Of a DNA stretch of 64,000 nt, positions 37,136 through 45,212 are shown one piece after another. The notes below the pieces were generated by a model that ran no database searches, was not told the origin of the DNA, and worked only from the letters and a program-made list of their open reading frames with translations. How positions within the stretch are numbered: the stretch's first letter is position 1; every line of letters begins with the position of its first letter. The DNA lies in assembly GCA_934098665.1 (NCBI GenBank), contig CAKOOO010000003.1, forward strand, positions 1 to 64,000, read 5' to 3'. Origin of the DNA: an uncultured Bacilli bacterium. Lineage in GTDB: Bacteria > Bacillota_I > Bacilli_A > RF39 > UBA660. Both the position numbers and the translations under genes were made by a program.

Positions 37136-37300
37136 TTAACCAATATGATATGGATTTGAAAAGCTTCCATCTCCACCCACAATTTTTAATGTTCCACTAT
37201 CTAAATAGAAAGTTGGACGAACAGAATACTTTATAGATTGGACAGTACCATTTTCTAAAGAAAGTAACTTTACAAAATTACTTTGTGATGTAAAAAGCTA
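37136..37300 (-). pseudogene. C-terminal remnant of a surface-protein gene
   Basis: Reading the minus strand, an open stretch of about 54 codons after a TAG gives a sequence ending in YSVRPTFYL then GGDGSFSNPYHIG and a stop at 37136. This matches the end of the surface-protein family seen at 18.1, 57.2 and 59.3 kb (GVRPSISL ... GTWNNPYTV). No start codon and no upstream domains exist, and plus-strand prsA begins only 100 nt away. I infer a deleted fourth paralog of a somewhat different subtype. The rest of the 314-nt gap holds the prsA promoter. Confidence 0.7.
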
Positions 37301-37363
37301 GTGATTATTATTATTTTTTATTTTGTTTAAGTATAAATTACAAATAGTTTTTGTCTTGATTTA

Positions 37364-37392
37364 TTGTAATTTATTATTTTAGTTGCTATAAT
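37364..37392 (+). promoter_or_regulatory. prsA promoter
   Basis: TTGTAA (37364-37369), a 17-nt spacer and consensus TATAAT (37387-37392), followed by the GGAGG site of prsA. Confidence 0.65.
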
Positions 37393-37398
37393 TAGTTT

Positions 37399-38439
37399 AT
37401 GGAGGTAAAAATGAAAAAGAAAATAGTATTAGCTATGGCACTTACTCTACTTTTAACAGGATGTGGAAAAGTACCAAAACTAGAAAATGGAAAGGATGCA
37501 GTAGTTAGTTTTGAAAATGGTGATAAAATCAGTGTAGATGATTTATATAACGAGTTAAAGGACAAATATGCACTATCTATACTTATAAATATGATAGATA
37601 AAAAAGTTTTAGAGGAAACTTTCCCTGATAACAAAGAAAAAGCTGAAAAAGCTGCAGAAAGTTATGTTAGTGCTTTAAAAGAAAATTATGAAACTGAAGA
37701 AAAATTTTTAGCGGCAATACAGCAATATTATGGATATTCTACAATTGATGAATATAAAGCACAAGTATATTTAAGTCATATGCAGTCTTACGCTGTTGAA
37801 GCTTATGCCAAAGATAAACTAACTGATAGTGAAATTGAAAGCTACTACAAGGATATGAAACCAGATATTGAAGTTAATCACATTTTAATTACACCACAGG
37901 TTACTGACAAAATGAGTGATGATGAAAAGAAAAAAGCCGAAACTGAAGCAGAAACAAAAGCAAAGTCAATTATCGAAGAACTTAAAAAATTAGTTAAAGA
38001 TGGTAAAAGTGTAAATGATGCCTTTACTGAACTTGCTAAAAAGTATTCTGAAGATGAAGCCACTAAAGAAAAAGGCGGATCACTTGGACAAATTAATGAA
38101 ACTACCCTTGGAAGTAATTACACTAATTTAGTTAAAGAAGCTTACGAGTTAAAGGATAATGCATATAGTACTAAAGTTATCAAAACAGAACTTGGTTATC
38201 ATGTAATTATGAGAGCTAAAACTTATGATAAAAAAGAGTTAAAGGATGTTAAAGATCAAATAATCGAAACACTTGCTAAAAATAAAGTTAGCAAAGATAA
38301 TACTATAGCAGTTAATGCTTTACAACATTATCGTAAAGAAAAAGGTGTTAAAATCGAAGATGACACTTTAGCAACACAATATTCTAACTATATTTCAAAT
38401 ACACTTGCATCATTAACTCAAAAAGATAATTCAAAATAA
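37399..38439 (+). CDS. prsA: PrsA-like peptidyl-prolyl isomerase lipoprotein
   Basis: An extracytoplasmic foldase for exported proteins. A lipoprotein signal peptide ends in LLLTGCGK, so Cys would be lipidated near residue 22-24 of the ORF. An N-terminal chaperone-like domain is followed by a parvulin PPIase domain from about residue 150 (VNHILITP; KYSEDEATKEKGGSLGQI; ELGYHVIMR). The likely start is the ATG at 37411, MKKKIVLAMAL, with TATGGAGGT upstream, the earlier ATG at 37399 overlapping that site. 342-346 residues; an own terminator follows. Confidence 0.93.
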   Translation: MEVKMKKKIVLAMALTLLLTGCGKVPKLENGKDAVVSFENGDKISVDDLYNELKDKYALSILINMIDKKVLEETFPDNKEKAEKAAESYVSALKENYETEEKFLAAIQQYYGYSTIDEYKAQVYLSHMQSYAVEAYAKDKLTDSEIESYYKDMKPDIEVNHILITPQVTDKMSDDEKKKAETEAETKAKSIIEELKKLVKDGKSVNDAFTELAKKYSEDEATKEKGGSLGQINETTLGSNYTNLVKEAYELKDNAYSTKVIKTELGYHVIMRAKTYDKKELKDVKDQIIETLAKNKVSKDNTIAVNALQHYRKEKGVKIEDDTLATQYSNYISNTLASLTQKDNSK

Positions 38440-38470
38440 GGTATCAATGTAATGATTACCTTTTTTTTTG
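38438..38470 (+). terminator. prsA terminator
   Basis: Stem AAGGTA(T)CA / TGATTACCTT with an A/T mismatch, then nine T. Confidence 0.7.
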
Positions 38471-38496
38471 CCTCATAAACTATAGTATGGAGGTTT

Positions 38497-38982
38497 ATGA
38501 AAGAAATTGTAAATAGTTTCACAGTTACTGGAAACATTCTTAACTTAAATACCTTGATAACTTCAAATGAAGTTATTATTAATGCAATTGATAATTTAAT
38601 GATTACCAAAAGTGCAAATAAATCTATTTGGGAAAATGGTATTTTAACGTATACAATTACGATTACAAATAATAGTGATAATATCATTACAAATAATTTT
38701 AGTGATATAATTAACCCATCTTATGCAAGTTTAATTACTAATTTAGTCTTTTTAAATAATAACGTGCCTTCATTTAATTATAATAAACTAACTGGCTTAT
38801 TAGAAATTAATGATATAATAATTAATCCAAATGAAAGCGTTATAATATCATACTCTGTAAGTAAAAAATCAAATGACTTTTTTGTTTTAAATAATACCGC
38901 TACTTTTAATAACATTAAAAGTAATACAGTTAAAGTAACAAGTATATTAATTAGAAATTGTAATAATTTTGCAAAAAGATAG
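38497..38982 (+). CDS. signal-less DUF11-like beta-sandwich protein A
   Basis: A 161-residue protein that matches the repeat pattern of DUF11-like surface domains: SNxVxxNxxDNLxxxKSANKSIWENGILTYTITITN, then NESVIISYSVSKKS. Normally such domains occur in long exported adhesins with LPXTG anchors, but here the protein begins directly with the domain and shows no signal peptide, membrane segment or anchor. A good TGGAGG site precedes the ATG. It forms a pair with the next gene and shares its motif order. Function unknown; cytoplasmic or spore-surface location is possible. Confidence 0.6.
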   Translation: MKEIVNSFTVTGNILNLNTLITSNEVIINAIDNLMITKSANKSIWENGILTYTITITNNSDNIITNNFSDIINPSYASLITNLVFLNNNVPSFNYNKLTGLLEINDIIINPNESVIISYSVSKKSNDFFVLNNTATFNNIKSNTVKVTSILIRNCNNFAKR

Positions 38983-39040
38983 GTTTATTTAATTAATTAG
39001 TATAATATATTTTACATATAAATATTATGGAGGTAATAAA

Positions 39041-39433
39041 TTGATAAATGAATTAAATAATACGGCTAATGTTTCTGGAACAATTAATGGACAGACTACA
39101 ACTGTTACATCTAATACATTGGAGGTGAGCTTAATTAACGGTTTAACTGCTGTTAAAAGTGCTGATAAAACATCTTGGGCTGATGGTGAACTTACTTATA
39201 CATTAACAATTAACAATACAACTGGACAAACTTATACTACTCCAGTTATAACAGACACACTTGATACTACACTTGTAACTTTTGTACCAGATAGTGTTAC
39301 AATTAACGGAAGTGCTGCTACATCAAGTGAATACACTTATAATGAAGGTACAGGTCTTTTAACAGTAAATCTTTCTGACATTGCCACAGGTGGTAATGCA
39401 GTTGTTACATTTAAAGTTACTAAAAAGTCTTAA
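39041..39433 (+). CDS. signal-less DUF11-like beta-sandwich protein B
   Basis: A 130-residue protein starting at a TTG, with GGAGG seven bases upstream. It has the same order of motifs as its neighbour: TSNTLEVSLINGL, KSADKTSWADGELTYTLTI, TDTLDTTLVTFVPDSV, a short GTGLLTVNLSD and a closing VVTFKVTKKS. No signal peptide or membrane segment. It is rich in Thr and Ser and lacks cysteine. The two genes look like single repeats of a larger adhesin turned into separate small proteins. A bidirectional terminator follows. Confidence 0.6.
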   Translation: MINELNNTANVSGTINGQTTTVTSNTLEVSLINGLTAVKSADKTSWADGELTYTLTINNTTGQTYTTPVITDTLDTTLVTFVPDSVTINGSAATSSEYTYNEGTGLLTVNLSDIATGGNAVVTFKVTKKS

Positions 39434-39470
39434 TATAAAAATATCAGCGTAAAAACTGATATTTTTTTTA
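39433..39470. terminator. bidirectional terminator between the DUF11-like gene and ruvB
   Basis: Perfect 9-bp stem AAATATCAG/CTGATATTT (39439-39464) with T runs on both sides. It serves both convergent genes. Confidence 0.8.
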
Positions 39471-40469
39471 AAATAATGATTTTGTATGACAAATTTTTAA
39501 ATGATCATAACTTTTTTCTGTAGCCACTCTACCACTTTTAGTTCTTTTTATAAAACCCTCTTGTAATAAAAATGGTTCTACAACATCCTCGATAGTTGAA
39601 ACTTCTTCCCCTATTGAAGTTGCAATTGTTTCAATACCAACAGGCCCACCATTAAATTTTTCAATTAAACTTTTTAAATATTCTATATCTATGCTATCAA
39701 GTCCATAATCATCTACTTTTAATCTTTTTAAAGCATCCTTTGTAATATCTAAAGTTATTTTACCATTACCAAGTACCAAAGCAAAATCTGATACTCTTTT
39801 AAATAAACGGTTCGCTATTCTAGGAGTTTTTCTAGCTCTTTTGGCAAGTTCTAAAGCAGCATCATCCATAATAGGCATAGATAAAACTTTGCTTGTTCTT
39901 TTAACAATTCCAGCAAGTTCCTCATCAGTGTAATATTCTAGTTTATTTACAATTCCAAATCTATCACGAAGTGGTGAAGTAAGATCTCCCGCCCTAGTGG
40001 TTGCTCCTACTAAAGTAAATGGTGGTAAATCAATTTTAATACTTCGACTTTTACCATCATTTCCTATTACAAGGTCAAGTTCAAAATCTTCCATCGCAGG
40101 ATAAAGTATTTCTTCAATATAAGATGGTAATCTATGAATTTCATCAATAAATAATACATCTCCAGGTTCAAGTGAAGAAAGTACGGCAGCAAGGTCGCCT
40201 GGTTTTTCCATCGCAGGTCCAGATGTTGTTCTAATATTTGTACCCATTTCATTAGCAATAATATGAGCAAGAGTTGTTTTACCAAGTCCCGGAGGACCAT
40301 AAAGTAAAGTATGATCAAGTACCTCACCACGCATTTTTGCAGCCTTAATAAATACTTCTAAATTTTCTTTTATTTCAGTTTGACCAACATATTCAGATAA
40401 TCTTTGTGGTCTAATATTAGTTTCAAAAACTTCTTCATTTTGATTATTTGCATCTATTATTCTTTCCAT
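39468..40469 (-). CDS. ruvB: Holliday junction ATP-dependent helicase RuvB
   Basis: The AAA+ motor of the RuvAB branch-migration complex. Walker A GPPGLGKTTLAH near 61-72, Walker B VLFIDEIHRL near 106-115, sensor motif TTRAGDLTSPLRDRFG, and a C-terminal winged helix ending QEGFIKRTKSGRVAT. The 333-residue length is normal. Its start overlaps the upstream HAD gene by 26 nt, in the order ruvA, HAD, ruvB. Confidence 0.96.
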   Translation of the reverse strand: MERIIDANNQNEEVFETNIRPQRLSEYVGQTEIKENLEVFIKAAKMRGEVLDHTLLYGPPGLGKTTLAHIIANEMGTNIRTTSGPAMEKPGDLAAVLSSLEPGDVLFIDEIHRLPSYIEEILYPAMEDFELDLVIGNDGKSRSIKIDLPPFTLVGATTRAGDLTSPLRDRFGIVNKLEYYTDEELAGIVKRTSKVLSMPIMDDAALELAKRARKTPRIANRLFKRVSDFALVLGNGKITLDITKDALKRLKVDDYGLDSIDIEYLKSLIEKFNGGPVGIETIATSIGEEVSTIEDVVEPFLLQEGFIKRTKSGRVATEKSYDHLKICHTKSLF

Positions 40470-40968
40470 ATAACTCCTTTCTTACATATTCAATTACTTC
40501 ATACCAAGATTTTACATCTACTCCATATTCAAGTGCATCTATATTATGATTTCTAACGTCCATAACTACCTCATGAGTATCATCAATTACCAAATCAAGC
40601 CCATATAATTTAGCTTCCATACCTTTAGGAAATGCCTTAAAAATATATTTATCAAAATTTAAATTATGTTCTTTTAAATATTCTTTTGTTAAATCAATAA
40701 TTTCTGGATATCCACCACCCCTTGCGGTTAATAAAATTATTTCAATATTATTTTCTTTAAAAAAATCAAAGGCTTCATGTACACCATCATAAACCTTTAA
40801 ATTTTTAGTAATATCTTTATAATATTTATAAAAAAACTTAAGTTCTTCATTTTTAGATAAATCATGGTAACTATTTAAATTATTTCCGGGACAATATTTA
40901 TCTAAAAACATTTTTGACACAACGCTTGTATTAACAATTGTATTGTCAAAATCAATACCTATTTTCAT
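40444..40968 (-). CDS. HAD-superfamily hydrolase (nucleotidase-like)
   Basis: A 174-residue cytoplasmic phosphatase. Motif I GIDFDNTIVNTS near residues 3-14, motif II LLTARGG near 78-84, and motif III/IV LVIDDTHE near 130. The layout resembles 5'-nucleotidases of the NT5C type, but the substrate cannot be read from sequence. It lies between ruvA and ruvB, overlapping ruvB by 26 nt, in one operon. Confidence 0.8.
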   Translation of the reverse strand: MKIGIDFDNTIVNTSVVSKMFLDKYCPGNNLNSYHDLSKNEELKFFYKYYKDITKNLKVYDGVHEAFDFFKENNIEIILLTARGGGYPEIIDLTKEYLKEHNLNFDKYIFKAFPKGMEAKLYGLDLVIDDTHEVVMDVRNHNIDALEYGVDVKSWYEVIEYVRKELYGKNNRCK

Positions 40969-40970
40969 TA

Positions 40971-41525
40971 TTACCTCAATAATAGTTTTAAAGCATCTTT
41001 AACTTGCATTTCAACACTTTGATCCATGTTTACGTTCTTAATTACTTTATTAATTTCAGATGTTTTATATCCCAAACTTTCAAGCACTTCATAAAGTTCA
41101 TTTGCACTATCACTAGCACCATCTTCCTGAGTAACATCAAGTTTTCCTTTAAGATCTAAAATAATTTGTTTAGCTATTTTCTCCCCTATTTTAGGAAATT
41201 TAGTTAAATATAAAATATTTTCACGATTAATTGCATCAATAATACCTTTTACACTACCAGTTGCAAAAAAACCATTAGCCATTTTAGGTCCCAAACCTTT
41301 AACATTAATTAATCTTAAAAAAAGTTCTAATTCTTCCTTACTTTTAAAACCATATAATGAGTTTTCATCCTCTCTAATTTGATTATATAAATAAACTTTA
41401 TAATTATTATCTATTTCATAAGAATATGGATTAGCCACAAAAATTTGATATCCTATATTATTACTTTCTAATGCAATAAAATTACTTTCTTGTTCTGTAA
41501 CCTTTCCAATTATATAACGATACAT
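40971..41525 (-). CDS. ruvA: Holliday junction DNA-binding subunit RuvA
   Basis: Binds four-way junctions as a tetramer and loads RuvB. N-terminal OB fold from MYRYIIGKVTEQ, two helix-hairpin-helix motifs (LINVKGLGPKMA near 73; LTKFPKIGEKIAKQI near 108) and a C-terminal domain of about 45 residues that contacts RuvB. 184 residues. AGGAGGT precedes the ATG. Confidence 0.95.
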   Translation of the reverse strand: MYRYIIGKVTEQESNFIALESNNIGYQIFVANPYSYEIDNNYKVYLYNQIREDENSLYGFKSKEELELFLRLINVKGLGPKMANGFFATGSVKGIIDAINRENILYLTKFPKIGEKIAKQIILDLKGKLDVTQEDGASDSANELYEVLESLGYKTSEINKVIKNVNMDQSVEMQVKDALKLLLR

Positions 41526-41611
41526 ATTTACCTCCTATTTAATTATACCACACATTAAAATTGTACCATATACCTTAATGCAATTCAAGAATATTTGTTC
41601 GTAATAATTAT

Positions 41612-41647
41612 AAAAAAATAAGTGTTAAAAACATGCATTAACACTTA
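41612..41647 (-). terminator. terminator of the kinase-SIS gene
   Basis: Perfect stem AAGTGTTAA/TTAACACTT (41620-41646) with a T run on the minus strand, overlapping the end of the downstream side. Confidence 0.8.
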
Positions 41648-41650
41648 CTC

Positions 41651-43609
41651 TTAAAGGCTTCCTTTATAAAAATAAATTTTCATTGCTTTATCTGAATACT
41701 TTGGTTTTGAAACATCTATATCTAGCACTTTACCTATTTGGTATATTATAAATTGAGATGCTATTAATAAATCGAATTCGGCAAAAATATCATCATATCT
41801 GCTTTCAATTATAATAGTATTTTCATCTAAATATTTAATTAATTCTTCCTCATATTTTGAGGTAGTCTTTTGTTTAAAATATATACCACACTTATTATCC
41901 ATATTTTCGTAGTTAATAAATCTTCCATGAGAAAAATTTTTCTTTTCATGAATAATAGCATTAAATATTCCAGATTCAATTATTTTACTTTCCAAATCAT
42001 AGCTTGCACAATTTGCATAATCACCACGAAATATATTAATAATTTTATTATGATTTTTAACATTATTTATAAAATCAATATTTACTAATTTTTCTATTTT
42101 TTTACTCCAATAATCTATAGAATTTTCAATAAAATCATTTAAGTCAATATTATCACTATTTTTTTGTAAATAATATTTCATAAAAAGTGAGGCTGGAGCA
42201 AGAGCACCTTCGAAAGATAAAAATCCCCTTTCCTTACCTTTATTTGAGGAAGTTCTATAACAAATTATATTATCTTTTACAATTTCTGTTTTCTTTATAA
42301 TATTTTGAAGTTGTCCTTTAGTAATAATATAAATATTTTTCTTATCAAAATCATTTACACTTTTTATTACATCATTAGTAGTTCCCGAATACGAAAATAA
42401 AAAAGTTTTATTTATATTAGCATTATTTCTATATAAAACATCTCTTGGATATAAAGCATAAGTGTTTGACCCAAATAAATTATTTATAATTTTCGAAGCA
42501 AACATTGCTCCTGCAAAAGAACCACCAGTTCCAATAAATAAATAATTATCATTAACATTAAAATCTATATCTAATAATTTATTATAAGCTGGTGAATTTA
42601 CACTATTAATAACTCGTTTTTCTAAATTATTTATATTAATATTACACCTTTTTATTCTTTTTCTTTCAGTATAATTAAAATTTTCACACACACAGCACTT
42701 ATCTATTTTACGAACTTTATAAAGTGAATTTAAATGTCCTCTTGCACCAACTTTAGAAACAACTTTACTTGTAAGTTTATTAGAATTTATAAACCACTTT
42801 TCAAATAAATTTTCATTACACTCAAAATTATTTTTAATATAATCAGCTACTATACTTGCTATAAAAGCATCTCCAGCTCCATTTGCATCAACAACATTTT
42901 CTTTATTTTTTAAAGCAAATTTATATTCTTTGTCGTTATAAACAAAAACCGCTCCATTTTCTCCACGAGTTATAGTCATTAATTTTGGTTTTAATAAATT
43001 ATATAGTTCAATATTATTTTTAAGTTTTAATTTATTAATTAAAAATTTTGTTACCCTTTCATTAAAATTTATTATGTCAAACTTATTTAAAAATTTATTT
43101 ACAATTTCTCTTTTTGTTAATTTCTCAAATTCAAAATATTGACCTATATCAATTATTTTTTTATTATCTACATTATTTATGATTTTAATATTTTTTTCAT
43201 TTAAATTATCAAAAACTAATATATCATCACTTTGTATGTTATTAATTATTTCATTAGGATCAATTAAACTTTCTTCATACCATCTTTTTTCATTACATAT
43301 TGGGCATCTTTTTTTTGATATAAAATTTATTTTGCCATTTTCCATAAAATATGAAACATTAAAACATCTTGTATGAATATTATTTAATATTTTAATATTA
43401 GCTATATCAACGTTTAATTTTTGTAAGCTTAAAATAGCCATTTTTCCTTGCTCATCATCTGCACATACTCCATAAACTGTGGTTAATAATCCACTTTTTG
43501 CTAGATTTGCAATAATATTATGGCAACTCATTCCACCATTAACTCCTAAAAGTTTTCCGTCTTTACAATAATAATCTAAAACTAAATCACCAATACTTAC
43601 TACTCTCAT
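41651..43609 (-). CDS. PfkB-family sugar kinase fused to a SIS isomerase domain
   Basis: A 652-residue fusion. Residues 1-300 are a ribokinase/PfkB kinase: VNGGMSCHNIIANLA near 23-37 and catalytic DANGAGDAF (241-249, base Asp247). Residues 340-652 are a SIS domain: FIGTGGSFAGAMFA (358-371), FSYSGTTND (405-413) and an active-site-like HEKKNFSHGRF (554-564) that recalls the C-terminus of GlmS. Two cysteine knuckles, CPIC (102-105) and CCVC (305-308), may share a zinc ion. A related kinase plus SIS pairing occurs as separate genes in fructosamine use (frlD/frlB); a similar sugar-phosphate role is inferred. It has its own terminator and a strong AAAGGAG site. Confidence 0.82.
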   Translation of the reverse strand: MRVVSIGDLVLDYYCKDGKLLGVNGGMSCHNIIANLAKSGLLTTVYGVCADDEQGKMAILSLQKLNVDIANIKILNNIHTRCFNVSYFMENGKINFISKKRCPICNEKRWYEESLIDPNEIINNIQSDDILVFDNLNEKNIKIINNVDNKKIIDIGQYFEFEKLTKREIVNKFLNKFDIINFNERVTKFLINKLKLKNNIELYNLLKPKLMTITRGENGAVFVYNDKEYKFALKNKENVVDANGAGDAFIASIVADYIKNNFECNENLFEKWFINSNKLTSKVVSKVGARGHLNSLYKVRKIDKCCVCENFNYTERKRIKRCNININNLEKRVINSVNSPAYNKLLDIDFNVNDNYLFIGTGGSFAGAMFASKIINNLFGSNTYALYPRDVLYRNNANINKTFLFSYSGTTNDVIKSVNDFDKKNIYIITKGQLQNIIKKTEIVKDNIICYRTSSNKGKERGFLSFEGALAPASLFMKYYLQKNSDNIDLNDFIENSIDYWSKKIEKLVNIDFINNVKNHNKIINIFRGDYANCASYDLESKIIESGIFNAIIHEKKNFSHGRFINYENMDNKCGIYFKQKTTSKYEEELIKYLDENTIIIESRYDDIFAEFDLLIASQFIIYQIGKVLDIDVSKPKYSDKAMKIYFYKGSL

Positions 43610-43714
43610 TTAAATCTCCTTTTATATTTTCGTCACTTTTATTTAATATGATTTTAGCATATAGTAATATCTATTTCAACATTTTGTTTCATATATTATG
43701 TAAGCCAAATTTCA

Positions 43715-43743
43715 TTGACTTTTCCCAGTATTTATGGTAAAGT
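43715..43743 (+). promoter_or_regulatory. rpmB promoter
   Basis: TTGACT (43715-43720), a 17-nt spacer and TAAAGT (43738-43743) on the plus strand, about 30 nt before the rpmB start. Confidence 0.55.
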
Positions 43744-43774
43744 TTAAAAGTAATGAAAAAAGGAGGAAACAATA

Positions 43775-43942
43775 ATGGCTACTAAAATAACTAATAAAAA
43801 ACCTTTATCAGGAAATAATAGATCTCATGCACTTAATGCTACAAAAAGAGTTCAAAAACCTAATCTTCAAAAGAAAGTTATTAATGGAGAAAAAGTTATT
43901 ATTTCTGCAAGAGAAGCAAGAACAATTAATAAACAAAAATAG
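43775..43942 (+). CDS. rpmB: 50S ribosomal protein L28 (short form)
   Basis: A 55-residue protein starting MATKITNKKPLSGNNRSHAL, with NATKRVQKPNLQKK and SAREARTINK, the pattern of L28. It is a few residues shorter than Bacillus L28 and lacks the N-terminal cysteine pair. The ATG at 43775 has AGGAGG nine bases upstream, and its own promoter and terminator. It is easy to miss because of its size, and another frame of the same DNA is open. It sits alone on the plus strand, between two minus-strand units. Confidence 0.88.
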   Translation: MATKITNKKPLSGNNRSHALNATKRVQKPNLQKKVINGEKVIISAREARTINKQK

Positions 43943-43965
43943 TCACTTAAAAGTGATTTTTTTTT
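43943..43965 (+). terminator. rpmB terminator
   Basis: Stem TCACTT/AAGTGA (43943-43956) then nine T. Confidence 0.75.
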
Positions 43966-43967
43966 AT

Positions 43968-43992
43968 AAAAAAAACGCTTTTAGCGCTTTTA
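43968..43992 (-). terminator. possible khpA terminator
   Basis: On the minus strand a short stem CGCT/AGCG (43976-43986) precedes eight T. Only four base pairs. Confidence 0.4.
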
Positions 43993-44235
43993 AAATGAAT
44001 CAATATTTACTTTAACTTTAGGCATTTTATTTAAAAAAGCATAAGCTTGAACTATAGTTCTAATACTTGTAGCCATTTTTCCACCTTTACCAATAACTGC
44101 TCCGAAATCATCATGATGAACAATTATTTCAAGTATTGGGTCTTCACCTTCAGTTTCAAACATTTCAACTTTTACCATATCTGGATTTTTAACTATACTT
44201 TTAATTAAAAATGAAGTATATTCTTTTATATCCAT
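43990..44235 (-). CDS. khpA: KH-domain RNA-binding protein KhpA
   Basis: An 81-residue protein with one KH domain, including the RNA-binding loop VIGKGGKMATSIRTI near 47-61. In Firmicutes the KhpA/YlqC protein, with KhpB, regulates cell elongation and RNA stability. The gene typically follows rpsP, as here, 2 nt downstream. It ends DSF; nothing is missing. Confidence 0.92.
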   Translation of the reverse strand: MDIKEYTSFLIKSIVKNPDMVKVEMFETEGEDPILEIIVHHDDFGAVIGKGGKMATSIRTIVQAYAFLNKMPKVKVNIDSF

Positions 44236-44237
44236 AA

Positions 44238-44531
44238 TTAATCCTTTTTAACACTTTTCTTTGAAGAATTTTTACTTTCAGCAAATTTTTTCATAATACC
44301 TTGATTAGAAAGTATACTTCTTACTGTATCAGTAGGTATTGCTCCTTTTGAAAGCCATGATAATGCTTTTTCTTCATCAACAGTAACAACTTCTTTACCT
44401 TTAATTGGATTATATGTTCCAACTGTTTCAATAAATCTTCCATCTCTTGGACTACGAGAATCTGCTGCTACAATACGATAAAATGGTTTTTGTTTTGAAC
44501 CCATTCTTTTTAATCTTAATTTAACTGCCAT
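44238..44531 (-). CDS. rpsP: 30S ribosomal protein S16
   Basis: A 97-residue ribosomal protein starting MAVKLRLKRMGSKQKPFYRI, with ADSRSPRDGRFIE and the KGAIPTDTVR motif. The ATG at 44531 is chosen because family members begin there and AAAGGAG precedes it; an upstream in-frame start is poor. It begins the rpsP-khpA unit. A good promoter (44557-44585) lies upstream. Confidence 0.97.
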   Translation of the reverse strand: MAVKLRLKRMGSKQKPFYRIVAADSRSPRDGRFIETVGTYNPIKGKEVVTVDEEKALSWLSKGAIPTDTVRSILSNQGIMKKFAESKNSSKKSVKKD

Positions 44532-44556
44532 AATTACTCCTTTCAATTACATTATT

Positions 44557-44585
44557 ACTATAGCACAGCAAAAGTATACTGTCAA
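44557..44585 (-). promoter_or_regulatory. rpsP-khpA promoter
   Basis: TTGACA (44580-44585), a 17-nt spacer and TATAGT (44557-44562) on the minus strand, just after the cotE terminator. Confidence 0.75.
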
Positions 44586-44604
44586 CCTTTTTTTGTTGAC
44601 ACTA

Positions 44605-44628
44605 TAAAAAAAGCCTTATAGGCTTACT
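44605..44628 (-). terminator. cotE terminator
   Basis: Stem AAGCC/GGCTT (44611-44625) with a T run on the minus strand; it overlaps the last cotE codons. Confidence 0.65.
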
Positions 44629-45163
44629 TTTTATCTAAATAATCATCATCAAGTTCATCTACATTTATGTTAAGTTCATCATTATTTTCCTCATCATAAA
44701 CTTCTTCATAATCATCAAAATTATCTTCAACTTGAATTTTTACGGTTGCATTACCTATTACCTCGATACCAAGTTCTTTTTCAATTTTTAGGGAAACTAA
44801 ATCATCATTAATTTTGACATCAGTAACTGTAGGTTGTTTTAAAGCATTAACAATAATTTCACTATTACTATCAAGTTTACTGCTTTCCTTTATAGGAACA
44901 TTTATAGCATCAGTATATGTAAATTTTCTACTACATACAGCGGTTTTTGTATCATTATCATATGAATACCATACATTTACATCAAATGAGCCAGATACAT
45001 TAACTTTACCTAAATTATTAACTCCCCTGAAAGAATGATTAATAACCCAGCATCCTAAAATAGTATTAGGTTTTTCATCACACTGAACTTCATAATTACT
45101 AACAATTTTCTTTTTACATTTACCGATTATTGCTTTTGTAACTATTTCTTTAAAGTTAGACAT
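44624..45163 (-). CDS. cotE: outer spore coat morphogenetic protein CotE
   Basis: CotE assembles on the forespore surface and recruits outer coat proteins in Bacillus. The 179-residue length, the start MSNFKEIVTKAIIGKC, the ILGCWVINH segment, VNVWYSYDNDTKTAVC, ALKQPTVTDV and the acidic tail (DDYEEVYDEENNDE) all match the CotE layout. This indicates a spore-forming lineage, or a remnant of one. Upstream lies a sigma-K-like -10 (45182-45190). It stands alone between rpsP and the Tad operon. The start has AGGAAGGTGAT. Confidence 0.85.
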   Translation of the reverse strand: MSNFKEIVTKAIIGKCKKKIVSNYEVQCDEKPNTILGCWVINHSFRGVNNLGKVNVSGSFDVNVWYSYDNDTKTAVCSRKFTYTDAINVPIKESSKLDSNSEIIVNALKQPTVTDVKINDDLVSLKIEKELGIEVIGNATVKIQVEDNFDDYEEVYDEENNDELNINVDELDDDYLDKK

Positions 45164-45181
45164 CTTATCACCTTCCTACTT

Positions 45182-45208
45182 TAATTTATGCGTAGTATAG
45201 GCAAAAGT
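45182..45208 (-). promoter_or_regulatory. candidate late-sporulation (sigma-K-like) cotE promoter
   Basis: CATAAATTA (45182-45190, minus) fits the sigma-K -10 pattern CATANNNTA. The dinucleotide AC at the -35 position (45207-45208) lies 16 nt upstream. The Bacillus cotE gene is under sigma-E and sigma-K control. In such AT-rich DNA this can arise by chance. Confidence 0.35.
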
Positions 45209-45212
45209 TGCT

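Noticed and set aside
43827..44015. Alternative plus-strand frame across rpmB
   Set aside because: It runs in another frame over the rpmB terminator, has no ribosome site and no family similarity, whereas the overlapping frame is clearly L28.
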